This document shows positions 1 through 5,493 of a stretch of 6,166 nucleotides of DNA, one piece after another. The first letter of the stretch is position 1, and each line of letters starts with the position of its first letter. Under the pieces are notes generated by a model that saw only the letters and a list, made by a program, of their open reading frames with translations, ran no database searches and was not told where the DNA came from. The DNA is from Ruminococcaceae bacterium UBA1865. GTDB taxonomy: Bacteria > Bacillota > Clostridia > Oscillospirales > Acutalibacteraceae. Position numbers and translations under genes: made by a program. The stretch is from NCBI GenBank assembly GCA_002338255.1, contig DDHX01000031.1, forward strand, positions 12,290 through 18,455, in the 5' to 3' direction.

Positions 1-1
1 G

Positions 2-64
2 TATACCCATGCGCAGCTGGCAGCTCATACGCATTTTGCAATTCGGAACGGGGAGGCAATCTAA
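2..64 (+). CDS. C-terminal end of a phage tail/baseplate protein (partial)
   Basis: An open frame enters from the left edge and encodes about 20 residues, ending YTHAQLAAHTHFAIRNGEAI, before a TAA at 62-64. This stop shares one base with the ATG of the next gene, the usual translational coupling in phage tail operons. The tail resembles the ends of tail proteins encoded just before tail-fibre genes in Gram-positive prophages (for example YmfQ/DUF2313-like proteins), but too little is visible to name the family firmly. The frame used by the next gene is also open upstream, so coding here rests on the stop/start overlap and on residue composition. Confidence 0.5.
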   Translation, partial: YTHAQLAAHTHFAIRNGEAI

Positions 65-498
65 TGTCAAACAAAACAACAAATTATAATCTTGAGAAGC
101 CATTGGACAATGAATATTACGATGTTGGCGTACCGAACGGAAACGCTGATATTATCGACACTGAATTGAAAAAGGCGGAAATGCATCGGGCCGATGCTAC
201 TCCACACATGAGCATTGCAGAAAAAAGCACACTTTCAGGGGCCGTCCAGTCTGCCACGGTCGGCGGTGCTGCGGTACCAAAGAGCGGCACGGCTTTGCAG
301 TTTCCAGCGTATCCGGTGACCCCTACTTCCCTTAAAAATCCAAATACCCTTACAGTGGGTGTTGGTAACGGCGGCAACTCACTATCCTACGACGGCTCTG
401 CCGCCCAAAGCATCACCATACCAAAAGTAACAAAATCCACAACTGCCACGCCGAGCTACACGCTTGCTGAGGGCGAGCTGTACTTCTCTCCGAATTGA
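64..498 (+). CDS. short phage tail-fibre-like protein
   Basis: A 144-residue protein. Its N-terminus (residues about 5-33: TNYNLEKP..D..YYDVGVPNGNADIID) is the recurrent opening of tail-fibre proteins in clostridial and other Bacillota phages, followed by HRADATPHMSIAEKSTLSGAV (41-61), an H.ADATPH..AEK motif also common in such fibres. The middle is low-complexity and rich in Gly, Thr, Pro and Ser, with a YDGSAAQSITI stretch (109-119) typical of fibre shafts. The product is short for a complete fibre, so it probably supplies the virion-proximal part while the following gene carries the distal domain; that split is inferred. GGGAGG at 51-56 lies seven bases before the ATG. The role is structural, at the tail tip or baseplate. 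The exact subfamily is unknown. Confidence 0.8.
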   Translation: MSNKTTNYNLEKPLDNEYYDVGVPNGNADIIDTELKKAEMHRADATPHMSIAEKSTLSGAVQSATVGGAAVPKSGTALQFPAYPVTPTSLKNPNTLTVGVGNGGNSLSYDGSAAQSITIPKVTKSTTATPSYTLAEGELYFSPN

Positions 499-504
499 GG
501 TGAT
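497..504 (+). promoter_or_regulatory. ribosome binding site before a double ATG
   Basis: GAGGTGAT overlaps the stop codon of the tail-fibre-like gene and is followed directly by two consecutive ATG codons at 505 and 508. The GAGG core is four bases from the first ATG and seven from the second, so the second Met (508) is the better-spaced start. The difference is one residue. Confidence 0.6.
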
Positions 505-1203
505 ATGATGCCGAGTTTATATTTACCAATGTCGGGAGTGAATACAAAACAAAAAACAATTTATGCGCCTATGAGCGGAATAAATACAAAACAAAAAGCC
601 GGATACGGGCTAATGGCAGGAGTAAACACAAAGGTATTCAGCGGGAGCCCTGTTCTCGGAGAAATCATATCTTTGGGTGGGTACACTTGGACGGTTTTGG
701 ATGTGAACGCCGCCGCCGGGAAAGCGGTAATCCTTTGCAACACCAAAATGGGCCAGAACCCTTTTGATTCTTACACTGGGCATTTTTGGGGGGATTGCAC
801 CCTTAAAAATTTAGTGGAATCATATTACAACGCTTTTTCGGCAGAAGATAAGGCCAAAATAGTCAAAGTGGACTACACATATAGCGGATTTTACGGGGGC
901 GTTTGCACCATGTACCCTGCGTCGGGATACCTTAGACTTTTAGCAGCGGGGGAGATAGGTGCCCCGGATACCGTTCCCGCAAATTCGGAGGGGCTGACCC
1001 AGCTTCAATGGTTTCAGCAGCACACTCCCGCGGAGGCGTCGGTTCTATTTGGCCCCGTCGGGGGTGGTCAGCCGATGTGGACACGCTCAAATTATTCGGG
1101 GGTGTCCTCGCCGTGTGTAATCGACCCTAATAGTGGCCTACTAAAGCAAGGATATTATGGTTCAGTTGGCAACTACAAGATCGCGGCCACAATTAATATT
1201 TAG
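505..1203 (+). CDS. tail-tip / receptor-binding-like protein with DUF6273-type domain
   Basis: A 232-residue protein (231 if translation begins at the second ATG). Residues 6-47 are three tandem 14-residue repeats built on Y-x-P-M-S-G-V-N-T-K-Q-K. The rest (about 50-232) looks like a DUF6273 domain, often found at the ends of phage tail and surface proteins: an opening strand GYTWTVLDV, then KAVILC, a W-DCTLKNLVESYYNAFSAEDKAKIV helix region, LRLLAAGEIGA, a WTRSN motif and a final YKIAATINI strand in the place where related proteins end in a G-V-R-P-A-L-like strand. The likely role is contact with the host surface at the tail tip; this is inferred from position after a fibre-like gene and before XkdX and lysis genes. 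There is no signal peptide or membrane segment. Family assignment is by eye, so moderately sure. Confidence 0.7.
   Translation: MMPSLYLPMSGVNTKQKTIYAPMSGINTKQKAGYGLMAGVNTKVFSGSPVLGEIISLGGYTWTVLDVNAAAGKAVILCNTKMGQNPFDSYTGHFWGDCTLKNLVESYYNAFSAEDKAKIVKVDYTYSGFYGGVCTMYPASGYLRLLAAGEIGAPDTVPANSEGLTQLQWFQQHTPAEASVLFGPVGGGQPMWTRSNYSGVSSPCVIDPNSGLLKQGYYGSVGNYKIAATINI
520..645 (+). repeat. three tandem 42-bp repeats inside the tail-tip gene
   Basis: Units at 520-561, 562-603 and 604-645 encode YLPMSGVNTKQKTI, YAPMSGINTKQKAG and YGLMAGVNTKVFSG. The first two share the DNA string aatacaaaacaaaaa; the third has drifted more (aacacaaaggta). The block is in frame and sits just after the start codon, so unit gain or loss would change only the length of the N-terminal segment, not the downstream domain. 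Confidence 0.85.
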
Positions 1204-1207
1204 GAGG
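1202..1207 (+). promoter_or_regulatory. ribosome binding site that fixes the start at 1217
   Basis: AGGAGG overlaps the TAG stop of the preceding gene and lies nine bases before ATG 1217. The same frame stays open back to an ATG at 1157, but that one lies inside the tail-tip gene and has no comparable site. Confidence 0.8.
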
Positions 1208-1216
1208 AAAACACAA

Positions 1217-1681
1217 ATGGCAAATACAATCAAGGACAGAATTATATTCGGAAATGGCCACGCCATCGACCTGATCACCGTATTAAACGATACTAATCAG
1301 ATCAGCGTTCAGGGGGCAAACAGGGCCCACATTGACGCGCATTTCCTCGAATCGCAGTATGATGCGGTGAAAGCTGAGATTGATATTCCGGGCAACCTTG
1401 ATGCAATCACCCTGTCAAGGGATACCACCGTCAGCACGACCGACGCCGCGGGCAAAGTAACCGAGCAAGTCTATCATGAGGACTGGCAAAAGACGAATTA
1501 TAAAATTGCTTACCACCTTGGCCGCGATTTATTCAAGACAGCGGAAGCTACCGACACCACACCCGAGGTGAACGAAGTCCGTACGATTTTGAAATTGGCA
1601 CAGCTGACGTATGCGGAGGTGCAACAGTCGGCAATGCAGGCACAGATTGATGCATTAACGCTTGCATCATTGGGGGTGTAA
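1217..1681 (+). CDS. phage protein of unknown function (tail-operon accessory)
   Basis: A 154-residue soluble protein, MANTIKDRIIFGNGH... to ...LASLGV. I do not recognise the family. It shows no signal peptide or membrane helix; the N-terminal two thirds mix short strand-like stretches (IIFGNGHAIDLITVLN, ISVQG) with a Thr/Ser/Asp-rich segment (about 67-82), and the last 45 residues (LKLAQLTYAEVQQSAMQAQIDAL) look helical and could oligomerise. It begins at 1217 behind AGGAGG, 13 bases after the tail-tip stop, and ends two bases before the XkdX-like gene, whose ribosome binding site lies inside its last codons. Position suggests a tail or baseplate accessory, or an assembly partner of the adhesin; that is inference from context only. 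Confidence 0.8.
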   Translation: MANTIKDRIIFGNGHAIDLITVLNDTNQISVQGANRAHIDAHFLESQYDAVKAEIDIPGNLDAITLSRDTTVSTTDAAGKVTEQVYHEDWQKTNYKIAYHLGRDLFKTAEATDTTPEVNEVRTILKLAQLTYAEVQQSAMQAQIDALTLASLGV

Positions 1682-1683
1682 AT

Positions 1684-1821
1684 ATGTTTGACACATTAAA
1701 AAGGCTTTATGGCGCTGGCAGATTGCCAAAAGCTAATCTAAAAAAAGCGGTAGCTGCTCCATTTGAATGGATCACACCGGAAGATTATCAGACCATTACG
1801 GGGGAGGCTTACGCAGCATGA
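1684..1821 (+). CDS. xkdX: XkdX-like phage protein
   Basis: A 45-residue protein, starting MFDTLKRLYGAGRL and continuing through KANLKKAVA, W29-I-TPEDYQTITG and EAYAA. The pattern of a short Y/F-D-x-L-K-x-L-Y segment, a G-R-L turn, a K-AV helix, and W-I-T-x-E-D/E-x-x-x-I-T-G is that of the XkdX family, tiny proteins coded between tail and lysis genes in Bacillus PBSX-like and other Gram-positive prophages. Their biochemical role is not established. The start is supported by GGGGGTG at 1672-1678, and the gene overlaps the endolysin by ATGA (1818-1821), implying coupled translation. One slight oddity is the inserted APFE before the conserved Trp. Confidence 0.8.
   Translation: MFDTLKRLYGAGRLPKANLKKAVAAPFEWITPEDYQTITGEAYAA
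1801..1807 (+). promoter_or_regulatory. ribosome binding site that fixes the endolysin start at 1818
   Basis: GGGGAGG lies ten bases before ATG 1818, within the end of the XkdX-like gene. An in-frame ATG at 1767 would add 17 residues (MDHTGRLSDHYGGGLRS) with no similarity to the family and deep overlap with XkdX, so 1818 is preferred. Confidence 0.75.
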
Positions 1822-2519
1822 GAAACATCAAGCAACTAAACCCGGAATTACAAGCGATCATTCCTGCTTTCCTTGCCGACTGTAAAAGTAAAGGCTTAAT
1901 TGTAGGAATCGGAGAGTGCTACCGTACAGTAACGGAGCAGGAAACACTATATGCACAGGGCAGAATCAGACCCGGTACAATCGTCACGAATTGCCGCGGA
2001 ACTTCTTATTCTTCCCCACACCAATGGGGTGTAGCATTTGATTTTTACCGTAACGACGGCAAAGGACTATTTGACGATAGCGGCGGTTGGTTTGCAAAGG
2101 TCGGTGCAGTCGGAAAGGCTCACGGCCTCGAATGGGGAGGCGACTGGCCAAATTGGAGAGACAAGCCACACCTTCAGCTTAAAAAGTTTTTTCGAGACGG
2201 TACCACGGGATATCTAAAACGTACATACGGCACGCCGGACAAATTCATGGCAACGTGGATCAATCAAATTGTCGATAACACCGTAAAATCTGATACCACC
2301 TGTGACATGACGATGCGACCGGAGGCGACCTATCAGGTTAAGTTAACCTCTGCTGTCAAGCCAACAGTAACAATCGGCACACCCGGGGTGATCCGGGTCG
2401 AGTTTATCAGGAGCTCCGGGAATGATTACCTTTACCGGCTCACAGCTATCGGCAAATCGAAGACCGGCGCCGGCATCTTTGCAAACGGTAAAAAGATATT
2501 TACCGTAAACATTTCATAA
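1818..2519 (+). CDS. endolysin, M15-family peptidoglycan peptidase (VanY/CwlK/Ply500-like)
   Basis: A 233-residue protein. The N-terminal domain (about 1-140) is an M15 zinc peptidase: S66-PHQWGVAFD-75 is the SxHxxGxAxD motif giving Zn ligands His68 and Asp75, and D115-KPH-118 is the DxxH motif giving the catalytic acid Asp115 and third ligand His118, as in listerial Ply500-type L-alanyl-D-glutamate endopeptidases. All key residues are present, so it should be active on stem peptides of peptidoglycan; the exact bond cut is not decided by sequence. Residues about 162-233 (CDMTMRPEATYQVKL to KKIFTVNIS) form a separate beta-rich domain that recurs on endolysins of Clostridia prophages and may bind the wall (inferred). 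No signal peptide, so release needs the holin encoded next. Starts by ATGA overlap with the XkdX-like gene. Confidence 0.9.
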   Translation: MRNIKQLNPELQAIIPAFLADCKSKGLIVGIGECYRTVTEQETLYAQGRIRPGTIVTNCRGTSYSSPHQWGVAFDFYRNDGKGLFDDSGGWFAKVGAVGKAHGLEWGGDWPNWRDKPHLQLKKFFRDGTTGYLKRTYGTPDKFMATWINQIVDNTVKSDTTCDMTMRPEATYQVKLTSAVKPTVTIGTPGVIRVEFIRSSGNDYLYRLTAIGKSKTGAGIFANGKKIFTVNIS

Positions 2520-2533
2520 AGCGAGGAAAAGCC

Positions 2534-2992
2534 ATGGACAAAATTAATTATTCGAAGGCAACATACATTTCAGCTTTGACGGTATTTTCCGCAATTGGGG
2601 CGGAAATAGCGAACGACCTTGGGGGATGGGACGCAGCACTTGTTATGCTTATTCGTGTCATTGCAATTGATTTTGTCCTTGGTATTGTTATCGCCCTGGT
2701 CTGGCATTGTTCCCCAAAATCGAAGGACGGAGCCTTTGAAAGCAGTGCAAGCCTTAAAGGGCTGTTTCGCAAAGGTGCTGTTTTGCTGATTGTCTATATT
2801 GCGGTTCAGCTGGACATGCTTACTCATTCAAACGGGTACATACGCACAGCGGTAATCCTGTTTTTTATTGCTAATGAAGGGTTTAGCATCATCGAAAATC
2901 TTGGCATTATGGGTATCCCACTTCCCCCTGTAATTAAAAACGCATTCTCAGCGATCAAAAAGCAGTCGGGAAGTAGAAATATAAAACATTAA
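2534..2992 (+). CDS. phage holin, four-helix clostridial type (Holin_4-like)
   Basis: A 152-residue membrane protein with hydrophobic segments at about 10-28, 33-56, 79-96 and 101-120. The sequence DFVLGIVIAL (46-55), then S-S-A-S-LKGLFRKGAVLLIVYIAVQLD (70-94) and IRTAVILFFIANEGFSIIENLG (103-124) is the signature of the phage holin family that includes Clostridium TcdE/UtxA-like proteins. It would oligomerise in the cytoplasmic membrane and time lysis by letting the leaderless endolysin reach the wall. GAGG at 2523-2526 lies seven bases before the ATG. The gene follows the endolysin by 14 bases, an endolysin-then-holin order that reverses the commonest arrangement. The basic C-terminal tail (IKKQSGSRNIKH) is typical of holins. 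Confidence 0.9.
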   Translation: MDKINYSKATYISALTVFSAIGAEIANDLGGWDAALVMLIRVIAIDFVLGIVIALVWHCSPKSKDGAFESSASLKGLFRKGAVLLIVYIAVQLDMLTHSNGYIRTAVILFFIANEGFSIIENLGIMGIPLPPVIKNAFSAIKKQSGSRNIKH

Positions 2993-3007
2993 GCCGGTCA
3001 ACCCGGC
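2993..3007 (+). other. small hairpin between the two lysis membrane genes
   Basis: GCCGG (2993-2997) and CCGGC (3003-3007) form a perfect 5-bp stem around a five-base loop, directly after the holin stop codon and just before AAAGGAAG, the ribosome binding site of the next gene. There is no T-tract, so it is not a normal terminator; it could influence mRNA stability or relative translation of the two proteins. Confidence 0.5.
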
Positions 3008-3024
3008 GAAAGGAAGTTGATTTT

Positions 3025-3450
3025 ATGGCACAGTTTGTATCTCTTATCTTTATGGCCATCATTGTGGAGGGCCTGATCACGTACATCAAAGAACTTATTG
3101 TCGGCGGAAAACCACAATGGCAGATGATCGTCGGAATCGTGCTGGGTATCACCGTGGCCATGGTGTACAACGTCGATATCTTTGCCATACTCGGGATTGC
3201 GGCCGCCGTGCCCTATGTTGGCGCAATCCTGACGGGTATCCTAATCAGCCGCGGCAGTAACTACATATTTGATTTGATTAAAGCACTTCAGGGCGCAGGG
3301 GGCGGCTCGACAAATATTGTTGCACAGGCGCTGACTCCTTTAATTGGTACTGTAGAACAAATTGCAGATGGAACACAACAGGCTACAGCAGCAGCGGTTA
3401 ATAATAACACAGCGCCTAATCCTCCCACAGACGGCACTGTGGTACAATAA
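3025..3450 (+). CDS. small phage membrane protein, candidate second holin or holin partner
   Basis: A 141-residue protein with three hydrophobic stretches at about 3-22, 32-49 and 51-75, followed by a soluble tail (about 88-141) rich in Gly, Ala, Thr and Asn that ends in a Pro-rich segment (NTAPNPPTDGTVVQ). I do not recognise a named family, but the position between a clear holin and the operon terminator, and the size, fit an accessory lysis protein (second holin, antiholin or pinholin-like regulator). The soluble tail could be a regulatory domain; which side of the membrane it faces is not settled by the sequence. AAGGA at 3010-3014 lies ten bases before the ATG; the spacing from the holin is 32 bases and contains a short hairpin. 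A non-lysis role cannot be excluded. Confidence 0.75.
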   Translation: MAQFVSLIFMAIIVEGLITYIKELIVGGKPQWQMIVGIVLGITVAMVYNVDIFAILGIAAAVPYVGAILTGILISRGSNYIFDLIKALQGAGGGSTNIVAQALTPLIGTVEQIADGTQQATAAAVNNNTAPNPPTDGTVVQ

Positions 3451-3472
3451 AAAATATACAGACATAATTAGA

Positions 3473-3503
3473 GCCGCTGAGTTAATTCTCAGCGGCCCTT
3501 TTT
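3473..3503 (+). terminator. strong intrinsic terminator of the late operon
   Basis: GCCGCTGAG (3473-3481) pairs perfectly with CTCAGCGGC (3488-3496) across a TTAATT loop, followed by CC and five Ts. It sits 22 bases past the last lysis-operon gene and marks the end of the structural/lysis transcription unit. Confidence 0.92.
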
Positions 3504-3539
3504 CAATTAATTAGTAATTATTACCAATGAGAATACCGA

Positions 3540-3568
3540 ATTAAATGAGATATGTAACATGGTAAAAT
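3540..3568 (+). promoter_or_regulatory. candidate extended -10 promoter for the AbrB-like gene
   Basis: TGG-TAAAAT (3560-3568) is an extended -10 with five of six matches to TATAAT. The region 17 bp upstream (ATTAAA at 3540-3545, or TTAAAT at 3541-3546 with a 16-bp spacer) is a poor -35. It lies about 30 bases before the start codon and after the late-operon terminator, so a separate promoter is expected here. Confidence 0.4.
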
Positions 3569-3599
3569 ACGGAAAAACAAGATAAAAGACGGTGAATGT

Positions 3600-3845
3600 A
3601 TGAAAGCTGCAATGGTCAGAAAAATTGATGGCTTGGGGCGCATTGTTCTGCCTAAAGAAATTAGAACTATTTTTAATATAAATAGTAATGATGAACTCGA
3701 GATTTTCGTTGATGAAGATAGAATTATTCTACAAAAGAGAAAATCTGCATGTGAATACTGTGATAGCGTAGCTAATGTTTTAAACTTTGAAGGCCACAGC
3801 GTCTGTTGCAAGTGCATGGAGAAAATGGCGGAAATGCTAAAATAG
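3600..3845 (+). CDS. AbrB-family transcriptional regulator with C-terminal Cys-X2-Cys pairs
   Basis: An 81-residue protein. Residues about 5-48 (MVRKIDGLGRIVLPKEIR, then DELEIFVDEDRIILQKRK) are a SpoVT/AbrB swapped-hairpin DNA-binding domain, with the hallmark V-R-K-x-D-x-L-G-R-I-V-L-P-K-E-I-R sequence. The C-terminus has C51-EYC-54 and C69-CKC-72, a CxxC-x14-CxxC layout that could bind zinc and is common in clostridial AbrB-like proteins. AbrB proteins bind AT-rich, loosely defined DNA sites as tetramers and repress transition-state genes; the targets here are unknown. The ribosome binding site is modest (GGTGA at 3591-3595). The gene is monocistronic, with its own terminator, lying between lysis genes and the Panacea operon. 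It may be phage cargo that retunes the host or controls its neighbours (inferred). Confidence 0.88.
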   Translation: MKAAMVRKIDGLGRIVLPKEIRTIFNINSNDELEIFVDEDRIILQKRKSACEYCDSVANVLNFEGHSVCCKCMEKMAEMLK

Positions 3846-3860
3846 CATACATAAAATTAG

Positions 3861-3894
3861 GCCGCATCGAATTAATTTCCGGTGCGGTTTTTTT
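3861..3894 (+). terminator. intrinsic terminator of the AbrB-like gene
   Basis: CCGCATCG (3862-3869) pairs with CGGTGCGG (3880-3887), eight pairs including one G-U, around a ten-base AT-rich loop, followed by seven Ts at 3888-3894. It starts 16 bases after the stop codon. Confidence 0.88.
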
Positions 3895-3991
3895 ATTTGT
3901 CTTATTGAGGGAAATATTTGAAGATAATCGTATGTATAATGAAAACATATAATATAGTAAAATAAGAACGAGCATAAAGGAATGAAAGAGA

Positions 3992-4156
3992 ATGCGTAAA
4001 ATTATAAGCAAAATATGCAAATTAATGACTTTATGGTGTAAAAACCATATAAAAGCCATCAAAATTCATAAAAAATGCCACTTTAATAATGGTAATAAAT
4101 GGTGTTATAATACAGTTGAACAAAATAAAGGGAACAATATTATAGGGGGAACTTAT
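3992..4156 (+). other. AT-rich leader with an in-frame upstream extension of the Panacea gene
   Basis: The Panacea reading frame stays open upstream to an ATG at 3992, which has an AAGG-like sequence at 3977-3980. The extra 55 residues (MRKIISKICKLMTLW...) are Lys/Asn-rich, unlike any part of a Panacea domain, and contain the best promoter of the region, so I treat this as leader DNA rather than coding. TATAAT hexamers also occur at 3935-3940 and 3948-3953 without well-spaced -35 boxes. No other gene is seen between 3895 and 4156. Confidence 0.45.
4083..4111 (+). promoter_or_regulatory. promoter of the Panacea/membrane-protein operon
   Basis: A perfect extended -10, TGTTATAAT (4103-4111), with TTAATA (4083-4088; four of six) 17 bp upstream. 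Transcription would begin near 4118, leaving a leader of roughly 39 bases. TATAATA (4106-4112) has an inverted copy TATTATA at 4138-4144, and ATGGTGT occurs both at 4099-4105 and at 4033-4039; either might be an operator for autoregulation, though AT-rich matches can arise by chance. Confidence 0.6.
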
Positions 4157-4624
4157 ATGTATAGTGCACTTGATATCGCCAAATATGTTATTTACAAGTG
4201 TGTAGCATTAGAGGCCCATCCAATTTCAAACTTGCAATTGCAGAAAACATTATACTATATCCAAGGCTACTATTTTAAGATTTTTGGTATAGAGGCCTAC
4301 AAAGAAGATATATGTAGCTGGCCTTATGGCCCTGTAGTCCCTGATGTCTATTTTGAATATAATATGTATGGCAATAAAAAGATTGAGAATTTTTGCTCAG
4401 AAAAAGACCCCGACGTTTTGAGTATTATAAATAATTACGAAAACAAAAAGTGGATTGATAAGGTTGTTGACGAGTGCATCAAAATTACACCAAGTTCTTT
4501 AGTTCAAAAAACTCATGATGAGCAGCCTTGGAAGTCTACTGTCAGAACACAAACTATTAGCAAAAATGTAATACGTGATTATTTTATGGAGCATGATCCT
4601 TTAAATATTGTTGTAGAGGCATAA
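4157..4624 (+). CDS. Panacea-domain (DUF4065) protein, probable antitoxin
   Basis: A 155-residue soluble protein covering nearly the whole Panacea domain (SocA/GepA-like, DUF4065). Visible marks: DIAKYVIYKC at the N-terminus, I23-SNLQLQKTLYYIQGYY-39, the W55-PYGPVVPDVYFEY-68 core, and LVQKTHDEQPW (115-125), all strongly conserved positions of the family; the C-terminus has I139-RDYF-143. Panacea proteins are known as antitoxin domains that neutralise unrelated toxins, and SocA acts as a proteolytic adaptor for its toxin. Here it is the first gene of a two-gene operon, two bases before a membrane protein that would be its toxin partner. The start at 4157 follows GGGGGA (4145-4150) by six bases; the longer in-frame version from 3992 is unlikely. 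Length and motifs suggest an intact gene. Confidence 0.92.
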   Translation: MYSALDIAKYVIYKCVALEAHPISNLQLQKTLYYIQGYYFKIFGIEAYKEDICSWPYGPVVPDVYFEYNMYGNKKIENFCSEKDPDVLSIINNYENKKWIDKVVDECIKITPSSLVQKTHDEQPWKSTVRTQTISKNVIRDYFMEHDPLNIVVEA

Positions 4625-4626
4625 GT

Positions 4627-5427
4627 ATGAGCAAAATGGACGACTTGATAGTTCTGTTAAAGGATATGATAGGCAACGTGGAATTATCTAATGGCCAAGT
4701 CATACAATACGCAAACAGATTAAGAGAAATATATTCCCTTGAAGAATTTAGGCATTCCTATTTTGCGCTGTCTCAATGTGTTGAGGGTTTTTCTCCAGAT
4801 CAGAGAGATATTTTATGCAGTAATTTGGATTCAGTTATAGACTATTCTAATGTTTATTTTAACTCTGAAAAAACAATTTTAGCAAAAATCATGAAGTTAT
4901 CCGACCATATTAATTTAGAAATTATCCGTCTGGGAAGAATGGACAAAATTAAGTTTATTGGAGACAAAGCGTCGGAAGATAGAAGACAAGCTGAAGATTT
5001 ACTCAAAGAAAATCACGAAAAGGTTGAAGAACTTCAAAATAGCGTAAACGGATTTCATTCGCAATCAATAACAATACTAGGAATTTTTGCTGGGCTTGTT
5101 ATATCATTTTCGGCTATATCCAACTTGGGATTAAAAACGTTTGAAAATATAAACACCTTAAACTTTTATAAAACAATTTTTTATTTATTGATATTAGGAT
5201 TAATAATTTTTGATACTGTTTTCATGCTGATGTATACAGTTTCAAAAATTTCAAACCATAGCATCTCGGTCGGATGTAAACATAGGGATTGCAACGATTG
5301 CCCTCAGTGCAATAATTTCATAAATAAACTGAATCATAAATACCCTTACATATTGTGGTTTAATATAATAATTGTTATTTTTATCGTAGTTTTAGCAATT
5401 TTTATGAGTAAAAATATGATAATATAG
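4627..5427 (+). CDS. three-helix membrane protein, probable Panacea-partnered toxin/effector
   Basis: A 266-residue protein. Residues 1-145 are soluble, charged and mostly helical, with a likely coiled coil at about 112-143 (GDKASEDRRQAEDLLKEN onward). Hydrophobic segments follow at about 147-168, 182-206 and 241-260. With no signal peptide the N-terminus should be cytoplasmic, which places the loop between helices 2 and 3 (about 207-240) in the cytoplasm too; it carries C217-x4-C222-x2-C225-x2-C228 plus several Lys/Arg/His and may bind a metal or respond to redox. I cannot name the family. AGAGG at 4615-4619, inside the end of the Panacea gene, lies seven bases before the ATG, so the two are translationally coupled. 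By analogy with other Panacea pairs this is the toxin, probably acting on the membrane; a superinfection-exclusion or abortive-infection role is inferred. Confidence 0.85.
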   Translation: MSKMDDLIVLLKDMIGNVELSNGQVIQYANRLREIYSLEEFRHSYFALSQCVEGFSPDQRDILCSNLDSVIDYSNVYFNSEKTILAKIMKLSDHINLEIIRLGRMDKIKFIGDKASEDRRQAEDLLKENHEKVEELQNSVNGFHSQSITILGIFAGLVISFSAISNLGLKTFENINTLNFYKTIFYLLILGLIIFDTVFMLMYTVSKISNHSISVGCKHRDCNDCPQCNNFINKLNHKYPYILWFNIIIVIFIVVLAIFMSKNMII

Positions 5428-5493
5428 AATTTGAAAGCAAAGTTTGCCTAACCAAATATGTTTTGTTAACCTGATTTTCTATGTATGCTTAAC

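Noticed and set aside
505..1203. Target gene of a diversity-generating retroelement
   Set aside because: The adhesin-like domain invites the idea, but no reverse transcriptase, template repeat or second copy of the 3' end is present in the window.
1157..1216. Upstream extension of the unknown tail-operon protein to ATG 1157
   Set aside because: It overlaps the end of the tail-tip gene and has no ribosome binding site, while ATG 1217 has a near-perfect AGGAGG.
1767..1817. Upstream extension of the endolysin to ATG 1767
   Set aside because: The extra residues do not fit the M15 family and lie inside the XkdX-like gene; the ATGA overlap at 1818 with GGGGAGG upstream is far more typical.
2548..2827. 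Minus-strand open frames under the holin
   Set aside because: They are shadows of a well-supported holin gene, with no ribosome binding sites and unlikely protein sequences.
3772..4062. Minus-strand open frame across the AbrB terminator
   Set aside because: It runs through a clear plus-strand terminator and regulator gene; the hydrophobic translation is a by-product of AT-rich DNA.
5449..5468. Imperfect palindrome TAACCAAA / TTTTGTTA after the membrane-protein gene
   Set aside because: One mismatch, AT-rich and weak; the strong GC hairpin at 5494 explains termination.
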